A stretch of DNA of 7,394 nt from an uncultured Collinsella sp. (GCA_900752475.1 CAADVJ010000100.1:1-7394), one strand, 5' to 3'; positions 1 to 5,810 are shown, counted from the first letter of the stretch. Notes: generated from the sequence alone by a model not told the origin. A program made the numbers and translations.

Positions 1-1587
1 GCCATATCGCCTGGCGCGGCGAGCCACACCCACCGGCGCCTTACCGGCGGCGGACTGCTCGTCCATATTGCCCTCGCCTGTTATGACCAGGTCGACATCG
101 CGCACGCGCTCGTCAAACCCCACGAGATCGAGCACCGTCTCTACACCCGAGCGCAGCTCCGCACCGAGCGCCAGCAACGCGGCTCCCAAGCCACCGGCAG
201 CGCCCGCGCCGGGCACGCCGAGCACCGAGCCAAATGTCCGTGCGCCCTCGGGTGTGCGCAACAACCCCTGGGCTCGCGCCTCGAAAATTGCCGCATCGAG
301 CAGGCGACCGTAGCCGACCATCCAGCCGTCGTATCTGCGCAGCGCCTCGACATCATCCGCCGGCAGGCCCTTCTGCCCGCCAAACACCGCCAGTGCGCCT
401 CGACGCCCCACGAGCGGATTCTCGACATCGGAAAGCACAACGATACGAGCATCATCCAAAGCCTGCAGCGCTGGCGCCAAATCAACGCTCGCCACCTGCT
501 CAAGGCCGGCAAGACCGGGGGCGACATCGCATCCCTGATCATCGACCACACGCGCGCCCAGCGCCTGCAGCATGCCGGCGCCACCGTCGTTGGTGGCACT
601 GCCGCCCAAGCCAATATAGATAGTCTTTACCCCGACACGAACTGCACGGAGCATCAGCTCGCCCACGCCATAGGTTGTAGCAGCCAGCGCCGCCGATTCC
701 GTGCAAGGTGAGTACCCGATGCCTGCTGCTTCGGCCATCTCAATAACAACCGACTCGTGCTCGCCGTCCACTAACATCCGGGCAGGCACACCATCGCCAA
801 AGGGTCCCGCAACCTCGCAGGTCACAATCTCACCGCCGCACGCGGCAACGGCATCGAGCGTCCCCTCACCGCCATCTGCCAGCGGCAAAGCGTTCAGCTC
901 GGCATCGGGCCACACATGGCGCATGCCCTCGGCAACCGCTGCCTCCGCCTGCGCGCTCGAAACGCTGCCCTTAAAGGAGTCGATCGCCAGCAGCACACGG
1001 CGGGGCCGACGGCATGCAGGACCAAAGTCAACCGCCGTGCCAGCATCCTCACCGGCACCTGCAAGCGCTGCGGCGTGAGCGGCGTGTGCTTCAAGATCGG
1101 CCCCACAACCGCAATCAGCGCCGCCCGCTCCGCGCAGACCGCCAAAATAGCTACTCAGCAGCTCGCGGCATTCATCCGCCAGTACGCCGGCGGTCACATT
1201 GAACCGATGATTCAGGCGCGAGTCGGCATTGAGGTCATACAGGGATCCCAGCGCGCCCGCCTTGGCATCAGCCGCGCCATACACGCAGCGCCCCACGCGC
1301 GCGTTAACCATAAGCCCCGCACACATGCAGCATGGCTCGAGCGTCACGTAGACCGTGCAATCGGAAAGGCGCCAACAACCGAGCGACCGAGAGGCAGCGC
1401 ACAGGGCCGCGAACTCGGCATGAGCCGAAGGATCCTGGTCGAGCTCGCGCCGATTGTGCGCCCTCGCGACGATCTCGCCGTCGCGCACCACTACGGCTCC
1501 GATGGGCACCTCGCCCACCGTCGCGGCGGCGCGCGCCTCCGCCAACGCCTCGCGCATGAACTTCTCGTCGATTTCGGTGATCGTCAT
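1..1587 (-). CDS. tadA: TadA-glycerate kinase fusion protein (3' end beyond window)
   Basis: One frame of 529 codons runs without a stop from ATG at 1587 to the window edge. Residues 1-151 are a full tRNA adenosine deaminase, which converts A34 to inosine in tRNA-Arg(ACG). It shows the zinc and proton-shuttle motif HAE (H56, E58), PCxxC (C86, C89) and family features such as VGEVPIGAVVV and NHRFNVTAG. Residues 152-196 are an Ala/Gly-rich linker. From residue 197 it is a glycerate kinase (GlxK/GarK type, ATP plus glycerate to phosphoglycerate). Motifs are VLLAIDSFKGS (198-208), PLADGGEGT (235-243), GLGGSATNDGG (326-336), SDVENPL (386-392), PGAGAAGGLG (459-468) and ITGEGNMDEQS (502-512). About 333 kinase residues are visible of a usual 375-380, so roughly 45 lie off the left edge. 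A purine-rich AGGGAAGG precedes the ATG. No stop or convincing ribosome site separates the halves, although GTG at codon 198 could in principle restart translation. The domain calls are firm; that one polypeptide is made is inference. Confidence 0.88.
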   Translation of the reverse strand, partial: MTITEIDEKFMREALAEARAAATVGEVPIGAVVVRDGEIVARAHNRRELDQDPSAHAEFAALCAASRSLGCWRLSDCTVYVTLEPCCMCAGLMVNARVGRCVYGAADAKAGALGSLYDLNADSRLNHRFNVTAGVLADECRELLSSYFGGLRGAGGADCGCGADLEAHAAHAAALAGAGEDAGTAVDFGPACRRPRRVLLAIDSFKGSVSSAQAEAAVAEGMRHVWPDAELNALPLADGGEGTLDAVAACGGEIVTCEVAGPFGDGVPARMLVDGEHESVVIEMAEAAGIGYSPCTESAALAATTYGVGELMLRAVRVGVKTIYIGLGGSATNDGGAGMLQALGARVVDDQGCDVAPGLAGLEQVASVDLAPALQALDDARIVVLSDVENPLVGRRGALAVFGGQKGLPADDVEALRRYDGWMVGYGRLLDAAIFEARAQGLLRTPEGARTFGSVLGVPGAGAAGGLGAALLALGAELRSGVETVLDLVGFDERVRDVDLVITGEGNMDEQSAAGKAPVGVARRARRYG

Positions 1588-1602
1588 CGTTCGCCTTCCC
1601 TG

Positions 1603-1628
1603 TTGCAAATTCAAAACGATGCTATCAT
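1603..1628 (+). promoter_or_regulatory. Possible promoter of tRNA-Ser
   Basis: TATCAT at 1623-1628 is a fair -10 hexamer about 10 bases before the mature tRNA 5' end. The best upstream -35-like hexamer, TTGCAA at 1603-1608, is only 14 bases away, which is shorter than usual. The segment also lies within the 51-base gap to the divergent TadA start, so the minus-strand promoter must overlap it or lie inside the tRNA gene. Confidence 0.35.
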
Positions 1629-1638
1629 TACGACTCAC

Positions 1639-1728
1639 GGAGAGATGGCAGAGCGGTTGAATGCGGCGGTCTTGAAAACCGTTGAGCGCGAGAGCGTTCC
1701 GGGGGTTCGAATCCCCCTCTCTCCGCCA
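1639..1728 (+). tRNA. tRNA-Ser (anticodon UGA)
   Basis: A 90-base class II tRNA. The acceptor stem GGAGAGA (1639-1645) pairs with TCTCTCC (1718-1724), followed by discriminator G and an encoded CCA (1726-1728). The anticodon stem GCGGT/ACCGT (one G-U pair) encloses the loop CTTGAAA, giving anticodon TGA at 1673-1675, which reads UCA and related UCN serine codons. The long variable arm folds as GAGCGC-GAGA-GCGTTC, as expected for serine. The T stem is GGGGG/CCCCC around TTCGAAT. All arms are intact. It ends three bases before the stop codon of the convergent regulator gene, with no hairpin terminator visible between them. Confidence 0.97.
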
Positions 1729-1731
1729 CTC

Positions 1732-2328
1732 CTAGTGATGCACCGGTGTCATGGTCCGCTCAAACAACGCATCGACCACGTCGGCTATCTCAGGTCGGCG
1801 CTCAAGATCGTGGCCCGATTCCCACCATATCGTGAAAAGTCGAATAATACCGCCGGCGACAAACTCAGACGTCGTCTCGAGTGACACGGGGGCCAGGGCA
1901 TCCTCGGCAAGCACGTTCATCACACGCTCGCGGATGGAGCGGGCAATGCGGTCGCAAATAACGTTGGTCAACATGCCCGACATGCTGCTTGCCAAAATGT
2001 TATCCATGAGCCGCTCGTGCGCCAGAATCAAATCCATGGCATCGTCCAAAATCGCGTGCCGAAGCGCGCGCACGTCCTCGGCAGATACCGCGCCGGCCTC
2101 ATCGGGCTGTTTTTGCGGCAAGCCCGACATGAGCTCATCGATATAAAAGGCAAAGTAATCGTTCTTGTCGCGAAAGTGCTTGTAGAACGTCGTGCGGCGA
2201 ATCATGGCGCGGTCGCACAGCATGGCGACCGTCAGGTCCTCAAACCGATGCTCCTCGAGAAGCTCGGTAAAGGCATCGAACAGGGCGCGGTAGGTTTTCT
2301 TGATGCGAAGGTCCACTGGTATCGCCAT
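1732..2328 (-). CDS. TetR/AcrR-family transcriptional regulator
   Basis: A predicted DNA-binding repressor of 198 residues, a normal length for TetR regulators. Residues 8-55 form the N-terminal three-helix domain. Helix 1 is followed by FEDLTVAMLCDRAMIRRTTFYKHF (given here only as the region 29-52), with the diagnostic TTFYKHFRDKNDYF ending at 59. The C-terminal part (about 80-190) is helical and divergent, so the ligand cannot be guessed. The frame stays open upstream to 2589, but that extension is low-complexity Met/Thr-rich sequence antisense to lemA. ATG at 2328 is preferred because the TetR domain begins right after it. No well-spaced ribosome site precedes this ATG, only an adjoining GAGG, so the start is the weak point. 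The gene is divergent from lemA and may control itself, lemA, or both. That regulatory role is inferred from arrangement. Confidence 0.85.
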   Translation of the reverse strand: MAIPVDLRIKKTYRALFDAFTELLEEHRFEDLTVAMLCDRAMIRRTTFYKHFRDKNDYFAFYIDELMSGLPQKQPDEAGAVSAEDVRALRHAILDDAMDLILAHERLMDNILASSMSGMLTNVICDRIARSIRERVMNVLAEDALAPVSLETTSEFVAGGIIRLFTIWWESGHDLERRPEIADVVDALFERTMTPVHH

Positions 2329-2420
2329 CCTCAGGACAAAGACAACACTCGTCAATCTGTCGCATATCTTACACCTGTACCTCGCGCGCTTTGCCCCGGT
2401 GCCGACCCCGCCGAAAACAT

Positions 2421-2455
2421 AACGCTTGCCGGAAAGTTCGGCACGGCAAAACGTT
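2421..2455. promoter_or_regulatory. Operator-like inverted repeat upstream of lemA
   Basis: AACGCTTGCCG (2421-2431) is mirrored by CGGCAAAACGTT (2444-2455) with one bulged base. A shorter GCCG/CGGC pair is nested inside. It lies just upstream of the lemA -10 hexamer, where the -35 should be, and between the regulator and lemA. That is a typical place for a TetR-family operator. Binding by the neighbouring regulator is inference. Confidence 0.4.
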
Positions 2456-2460
2456 GCGGG

Positions 2461-2466
2461 TATACT
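2461..2466 (+). promoter_or_regulatory. -10 hexamer of the lemA promoter
   Basis: TATACT matches the sigma-70 type -10 consensus at five of six positions. It would start transcription near 2473, about 55 bases before the lemA start codon. No good -35 is seen at the right distance; the position is occupied by the inverted repeat, which suggests regulated or activator-dependent use. Confidence 0.5.
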
Positions 2467-2527
2467 AGTAGCGTTATACCAACGGCAGCTGGCGCATGCC
2501 GCCGCGGCCATTCGAAACGGAGACATC

Positions 2528-3079
2528 ATGATTACCGTCATCATCGGCATCGTTGTTGTCATTGTGATTGTCTGCGCCATCGCCGGCATCTACAACAACA
2601 TGGTCACCAAGCGTAACCGCATCGATAACGCCTGGCAGAACATCGATACGCAGCTGCAGCGCCGCAACGACCTGATCCCCAACCTGGTCGAGACCGTCAA
2701 GGGCTACGCCAAGCACGAGCAGGAGACGCTCTCCGCCGTGATCAGCGCGCGTAACACCGCCGTCAAGGCCACCACGCCCGAGGCCAAGATGGAAGCGGAC
2801 AACGTGCTGACCGGTGCGCTGCGCCAGCTCTTCGCCGTGGCCGAGGCTTACCCCGATCTTAAGGCGAACACCAACTTTACGCAGCTCCAAGCCACGCTCG
2901 AGGACACCGAGAATAAGGTGAGCTACGCGCGCCAGAGCTACAACGACTGCGTGCTTAGCTACAACAACGCCATCCAGACCTTCCCGGCCGTCATCTTTGC
3001 CGGCATCTTCCAATTTAAGGAGCGCCAGGGCTTCGAGGCCGCCGAAGCCGCCCGCCAGGCACCGACCGTCAAGTTCTAA
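2528..3079 (+). CDS. lemA: LemA family membrane protein
   Basis: 183 residues, the usual LemA length. Residues 2-21 are a single hydrophobic membrane segment with a very short N-terminal tail. The rest is a long helical domain with the family landmarks: NAWQNIDTQLQRRNDLIPNLVETVKGY (region 34-60), VSYARQSYND (131-140), and YNNAIQTFPAVIFAGIFQF (145-163). ATG at 2528 is chosen because GGAGA at 2519-2523 sits five bases before it and the membrane segment starts at once; the longer upstream frame has no such support. LemA proteins are widespread, but their biochemical role is unclear. They are often found with membrane proteases or TPM-domain proteins, and no such partner is adjacent here. The gene is followed directly by a strong terminator, so it appears to be a single-gene unit divergent from the TetR regulator. 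Confidence 0.95.
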   Translation: MITVIIGIVVVIVIVCAIAGIYNNMVTKRNRIDNAWQNIDTQLQRRNDLIPNLVETVKGYAKHEQETLSAVISARNTAVKATTPEAKMEADNVLTGALRQLFAVAEAYPDLKANTNFTQLQATLEDTENKVSYARQSYNDCVLSYNNAIQTFPAVIFAGIFQFKERQGFEAAEAARQAPTVKF

Positions 3080-3115
3080 CAGATCCGCAGCGTATCCTTA
3101 ATCGGGTATATGCAT

Positions 3116-3154
3116 AAACCGCCTCGTCGAATGCATACTTCGACGAGGCGGTTT
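3116..3154 (+). terminator. Intrinsic terminator of lemA
   Basis: A perfect 16-base-pair stem, AAACCGCCTCGTCGAA (3116-3131) with its complement at 3139-3154, and a 7-base loop TGCATAC. It starts 37 bases after the lemA stop. The 3' side ends GGTTTCCTTTG, a short T-rich tail. The A-run on the other side means it could also stop minus-strand transcription. Confidence 0.85.
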
Positions 3155-3185
3155 CCTTTGTCGCGAAGGTCCCCCTCTAAGCCCC

Positions 3186-3386
3186 GTGCATTTTTAGGAG
3201 TATTCAACATAACCAAGGGCTTCGGGCGCCACGGTAAATGCCAAAGACCGCGAATATCCCTGCAAATCAAACGCTGCCAGCCCATAACCCCGCCCATCAT
3301 TCGTAGAAAACATCGAGAAATCCCGATTTTTCGCCCGAGGCCGGTATGCAGGGGTCTTCGATTGCAGAATACTCGCAAAAATGCAC
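3186..3386. repeat. 201-bp segment with 20-bp terminal inverted repeats (MITE-like)
   Basis: GTGCATTTTTAGGAGTATTC (3186-3205) is the reverse complement of 3367-3386, apart from two adjacent bases (AG against GC), so 18 of 20 match. The interior is not a palindrome as a whole, but contains a 9-base-pair hairpin at 3314-3333. No target-site duplication is evident outside the ends. It lies between the lemA and ilvE terminators, where an insertion would do no harm. The ends and size suit a small non-autonomous mobile element or a conserved structured RNA, and the sequence alone does not decide. A weak open frame crosses nearly all of it on the minus strand. Confidence 0.5.
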
Positions 3387-3418
3387 GTCGCCACCACCCC
3401 CCACATGGCGCGAACCAA
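3194..3418 (-). CDS. Possible small ORF within the inverted-repeat segment, doubtful
   Basis: A 74-codon frame beginning at TTG (3418), or at ATG 3406, and ending with a TAA inside the left inverted repeat. It would give a short hydrophobic stretch (VVATCIFASIL) followed by a polar tail ending EALGYVEYS. I do not recognise a family. Evidence against translation: the TTG lies in the T-tail of the minus-strand terminator, no ribosome site precedes either start, and codon use (many CGG, TTT, GAT) differs from the neighbouring genes. It could be a frame carried by a repeated element and not an expressed gene. Confidence 0.22.
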   Translation of the reverse strand: MVRAMWGVVATCIFASILQSKTPAYRPRAKNRDFSMFSTNDGRGYGLAAFDLQGYSRSLAFTVAPEALGYVEYS

Positions 3419-3445
3419 AACAAAAGCGCGGTCAATAGGCCGCGC
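3414..3445 (-). terminator. Intrinsic terminator downstream of ilvE
   Basis: On the minus strand, GCGCGG (from 3445) pairs with CCGCGC (ending 3426) around the loop CCTATTGA, followed at once by TTTTGTTTTGG. The stem is short but GC-only, and the T-tail is good. It lies about 190 bases beyond the ilvE stop, after the large palindrome, so it would end the ilvE transcript with a structured 3' region. Confidence 0.7.
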
Positions 3446-3495
3446 ACCATCTTTATTCAGATTAATTATTGCCCGTACAACAGCGACGAGCCGCA

Positions 3496-3620
3496 GGGCG
3501 GAGAGTAAGTTCCCTCCCGGCGCATTCCGCAGGACGCAAGAAGCCCTCGCCGCACGAAGTGCGCAGCGAGGGCTTCTTGCATGTCCGAGGACGCGCCGGG
3601 AGGGAACTTGCTCTCCGCCC
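3496..3620. repeat. 125-bp concentric palindrome in the ilvE 3' region
   Basis: The outer arms are 28 bases, 3496-3523 and 3593-3620 (GGGCGGAGAG...CCCGGCGC), with a single mismatch (T3506). Inside, an unpaired stretch of 12 bases lies on each side. Then comes a perfect 15-base-pair stem, GCAAGAAGCCCTCGC (3536-3550) with 3566-3580, capped by CGCAC/GTGCG around GAA. Both stems share the same centre near 3558, so the whole can fold as one long hairpin in RNA or a cruciform in DNA. It starts 17 bases after the ilvE stop. No T-run follows the inner stem on the minus strand, so it is not a plain terminator. An mRNA-stabilising 3' structure or a repeated palindromic element are both possible. Confidence 0.75.
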
Positions 3621-3636
3621 GGACAGGTAAGACGAA

Positions 3637-4689
3637 TTACGCGACGGTGTAAACCCAGTTGTGCTTATCCTCAACAGCACCAGACTGGATGCCCGTCAGA
3701 GTCTCGCGGAGCTTCTTCATCACAGGACCGATCTCGGTGTAGCCAGCCGGGAAGGTCACAGTCTCGTCGGCACCGTAGACCTTGTTGTCGATCTCGCCCA
3801 CCGGGGAGATGACGGCAGCGGTGCCGCACAGACCGCACTCGACAAAGGTGCCGGCCTTGACCTCGGCCCACTCGACGGGGCGCTGGTCAACGGTCATACC
3901 CAGGTCCTCGGCGACCTGAACGAGCGAGCGACGGGTGATGGAGGGCAGGATGGAGTCGGTGTGCGACTGCGGGACGACAAGCGTGCCGTCCTCCTTCACG
4001 AACAGGACGTTAGCGCCACCGGTCTCCTCGACATAGGTGCGGGACTCGGAGTCGAGATACAGGTTCTCGGCATAGCCCTCGCGATGGGCCTCCATCGTGG
4101 GCTTAAGGGACATGGCGTAGTTCAGGCCGGCCTTGATGTTGCCGGTACCGTGCGGTGCGGCACGGTCATACTCGGAAACGCGCAGCTTGACGGGCTTGAG
4201 GCCACCCTTAAAGTACGGACCGACCGGGGTCACGAGAATGCGGAACGTGTACTCAGGAGCGGGAGCCACGCCGATTACGTCACCGGAGCCGATCATAAAC
4301 GGACGCACATACAGGGTTGCGCCAGAGCCGAAGGGCGGAACCCATGCAGCGTTGGCAGAAACGACCTGCTTGACGGCCTCAACGAACTTGTCCTTGGGGA
4401 ACGGGGGCATCTCGAGGCGCTGCGCGGAGTTATACATACGCTCGGCGTTCATGTCGGGACGGAAGCAGACGATGCTGCCGTCCTCGGCGGTGTAGGCCTT
4501 CAGGCCCTCAAAGACCTCCTGACAGTAGTGGAAGATGCCGCCGCACTCGGAGACATGCAGGGTGTGGTCGGTGGTCAGGCCGCCCTCGTCCCACTCGCCG
4601 TCCTTCCAATGGGCCTCGTAGCTGTAATCGGTCTTCATGTAGCCAAAGCCGAGGCTACCCCAATCGATATCCTTCTTCTCGACAGTCAT
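3637..4689 (-). CDS. ilvE: Branched-chain amino acid aminotransferase
   Basis: PLP-dependent enzyme of fold type IV that moves the amino group between glutamate and the keto acids of leucine, isoleucine and valine; cytosolic. 350 residues, the usual length of the longer (BCAT1/2-like) class. Visible marks: VFEGLKAY (59-66), CFRPDMNAERM (75-85), YVRPFMIGSGD (127-137), the PLP lysine K186 in GTGNIKAGLNYA, EETGGANVLFV (221-231), SILPSITRRSL (246-256), and ECGLCGTAAV (284-293) with a CxxC pair as in redox-sensitive homologues. ATG at 4689 is chosen over an in-frame upstream ATG at 4836 because AAGGAG (4696-4701) sits six bases before it and the upstream extension looks non-coding. There is a leader of about 150-170 bases with no T-box motif seen. 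It is probably transcribed alone, and its 3' end carries the large palindrome. Confidence 0.97.
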   Translation of the reverse strand: MTVEKKDIDWGSLGFGYMKTDYSYEAHWKDGEWDEGGLTTDHTLHVSECGGIFHYCQEVFEGLKAYTAEDGSIVCFRPDMNAERMYNSAQRLEMPPFPKDKFVEAVKQVVSANAAWVPPFGSGATLYVRPFMIGSGDVIGVAPAPEYTFRILVTPVGPYFKGGLKPVKLRVSEYDRAAPHGTGNIKAGLNYAMSLKPTMEAHREGYAENLYLDSESRTYVEETGGANVLFVKEDGTLVVPQSHTDSILPSITRRSLVQVAEDLGMTVDQRPVEWAEVKAGTFVECGLCGTAAVISPVGEIDNKVYGADETVTFPAGYTEIGPVMKKLRETLTGIQSGAVEDKHNWVYTVA

Positions 4690-4866
4690 ATGTCGCTCCT
4701 TACATACACAGTTGCATACTCGCGAACCCGCACGCAAGGACCGAAGCCGGCCGCGTCGCAACGTCGCATACCCGGAAGCGTAGAGCCGGGCAGAACACGC
4801 GGGCAGCATCAAAGCCGATGGCGCGTCGATTCGCATGCAGGTGATTGTACTCCCCGCACGCCTTGG

Positions 4867-4894
4867 ATAAAACGCTTTTCTTTAACTAAGTAAA
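4867..4894 (-). promoter_or_regulatory. Possible promoter of ilvE
   Basis: Read on the minus strand, TTTACT (4894-4889) and TTTTAT (4872-4867) are 16 bases apart, each matching four of six consensus positions, in an AT-rich island unlike the rest of the window. A second candidate -10, TACAAT (4849-4844), lies closer to the gene but lacks a matching -35. Either gives a leader longer than 140 bases. Confidence 0.35.
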
Positions 4895-4910
4895 GTATTT
4901 TCATTTGCCT

Positions 4911-4951
4911 CCAACACAAAAGGCCCGCCATCGAATCCGATGACGGGCCTT
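4911..4951 (-). terminator. Intrinsic terminator of dedA
   Basis: On the minus strand AAGGCCCG and CATCG-type arms (4951-4938 with 4933-4920) form a 13-pair stem with one mismatch and a 4-base loop. The tail is TTTTGTGTTGG (down to 4911). It lies 29 bases beyond the dedA stop. The tail sequence recurs at the terminator near 6590. Confidence 0.85.
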
Positions 4952-4979
4952 GGAATTAACGTCCGAAAACAAGCTCGGA

Positions 4980-5627
4980 CTAGGCGTTCTTTTTACCGAG
5001 CTTAGCCTTAACCAGACCGACCACGGTCGGGATAATCGACACGGCGACAATGCCGACGATCAGCAGCTCAAAGTGTTGCTGCACAAAGTCAATGCCACCA
5101 AAGAAGTAGCCCAGCAGTGTAAAGAGCGTCGACCAGGTAATGCCACCCAGCACGTTAAAGATAACGAAGTTACGCCAGTGCATGCCGCCCATGCCGGCGA
5201 TAAAGGGCACAAAGGTGCGGATAAACGGGAAGAAGCGGCCCAGGAAGATGGCCAGGTGGCCCCACTTGTCCAAGAAGTCCTCGGACTTTTTGATGCGCTC
5301 GGGCGTCATGGCCTTAACCTTGCCCGAAGCGATAATCTTTTTGCCAAAGAAGTGACCGATCATAAAGTTGCACTGGTCGCCCAGGATGGCAGCAGACCAT
5401 GCGACAGCCAACAGGGCCACGATGTTAAAGCCACCTTTGTGGGCAAAGAAACCCGAGGCGAACAGCAGCGAATCGCCGGGAAGGAACGGGAAGAACACCA
5501 CGCCCGTTTCGATAAAGATGATCAGGAACACGCAGCCGTAGGCCATAAGCGGGCCGGCGGCGATCCAGCTGGTGATCGCGGTGCGCGGGTCTTTGAGCAG
5601 CTCGGCGATAAAATTGATGAAACCCAT
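4980..5627 (-). CDS. DedA family (SNARE-associated type) integral membrane protein
   Basis: 215 residues with the DedA pattern. An amphipathic or re-entrant N-terminal part carries FIETGVVFFPFLPGDSLLF (38-56), including the family FxPxLPGD block. Then come GDQCNFMIGHFFGKK (83-97), the conserved GRFFPFIRTFVPFIAGMGGM (130-149) with R131 and R137, and membrane segments around 155-176 and 187-207, ending in a lysine-rich tail. DedA proteins are inner-membrane proteins linked to undecaprenyl-phosphate or phospholipid translocation and membrane homeostasis. The substrate here is unknown. ATG at 5627 is preferred because GAGAGG ends nine bases before it and the family N-terminus fits. The frame also opens 13 codons earlier (5666), with a non-family start. 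It is divergent from cysE and followed by its own terminator, so likely a single-gene unit. Confidence 0.93.
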   Translation of the reverse strand: MGFINFIAELLKDPRTAITSWIAAGPLMAYGCVFLIIFIETGVVFFPFLPGDSLLFASGFFAHKGGFNIVALLAVAWSAAILGDQCNFMIGHFFGKKIIASGKVKAMTPERIKKSEDFLDKWGHLAIFLGRFFPFIRTFVPFIAGMGGMHWRNFVIFNVLGGITWSTLFTLLGYFFGGIDFVQQHFELLIVGIVAVSIIPTVVGLVKAKLGKKNA

Positions 5628-5673
5628 GAAGTAAAACCTCTCAGTTGTGGGCGCGGATACGTCCAAGTTGACC

Positions 5674-5679
5674 AGTATA
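5674..5679 (-). promoter_or_regulatory. -10 hexamer of the dedA promoter
   Basis: TATACT on the minus strand, about 47 bases before the dedA start codon. The nearest -35-like hexamer, TTGGCC, is 19 bases upstream, so only the -10 is convincing. Confidence 0.4.
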
Positions 5680-5782
5680 CGGTTGCGATGCGAGCACGGG
5701 CCAAACCCCTCAAAAGTCTTACTTCATTACCAGCAAGTTTGCATAACTGACACTTGTCGCCCAAAGCAAAGCAAGATCGCCC

Positions 5783-5810
5783 TTCCTAATCCCTAGCGAA
5801 TCGCTATACT
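5783..5810 (+). promoter_or_regulatory. Promoter of cysE with overlapping palindrome
   Basis: TATACT (5805-5810) is a good -10. TTCCTA (5783-5788) is a weak -35 at 16 bases. A perfect 13-base palindrome, TAGCGA-A-TCGCTA (5794-5806), overlaps the upstream edge of the -10. The word GAATCGC recurs at 5798 and 5816, flanking the -10. This would suit a repressor site, perhaps responding to cysteine supply, but no known box was recognised. Confidence 0.5.

Noticed and set aside
916..1884. A 322-codon plus-strand open frame across the TadA region and the tRNA
   Set aside because: It runs antisense to a well-supported protein and reads through a tRNA gene. There is no ribosome site and the composition is odd.
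2329..2589. N-terminal extension of the TetR protein
   Set aside because: The extension is Met/Thr-rich, antisense to the start of lemA and crosses the lemA promoter. The TetR domain begins at the ATG at 2328.
4690..4860. T-box riboswitch in the ilvE leader
   Set aside because: No T-box core (AGGGTGG...CCGCG type) and no terminator/antiterminator pair was found on the minus strand.
3661..4893. A 410-codon plus-strand open frame covering all of ilvE
   Set aside because: It is the exact antisense of a clear aminotransferase gene. Codon bias in high-GC DNA keeps the opposite strand open, and the translation has no family features.
4950..5750. A 266-codon plus-strand open frame opposite dedA
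   Set aside because: It is antisense to a DedA protein with all its motifs. The product would be charged low-complexity sequence.
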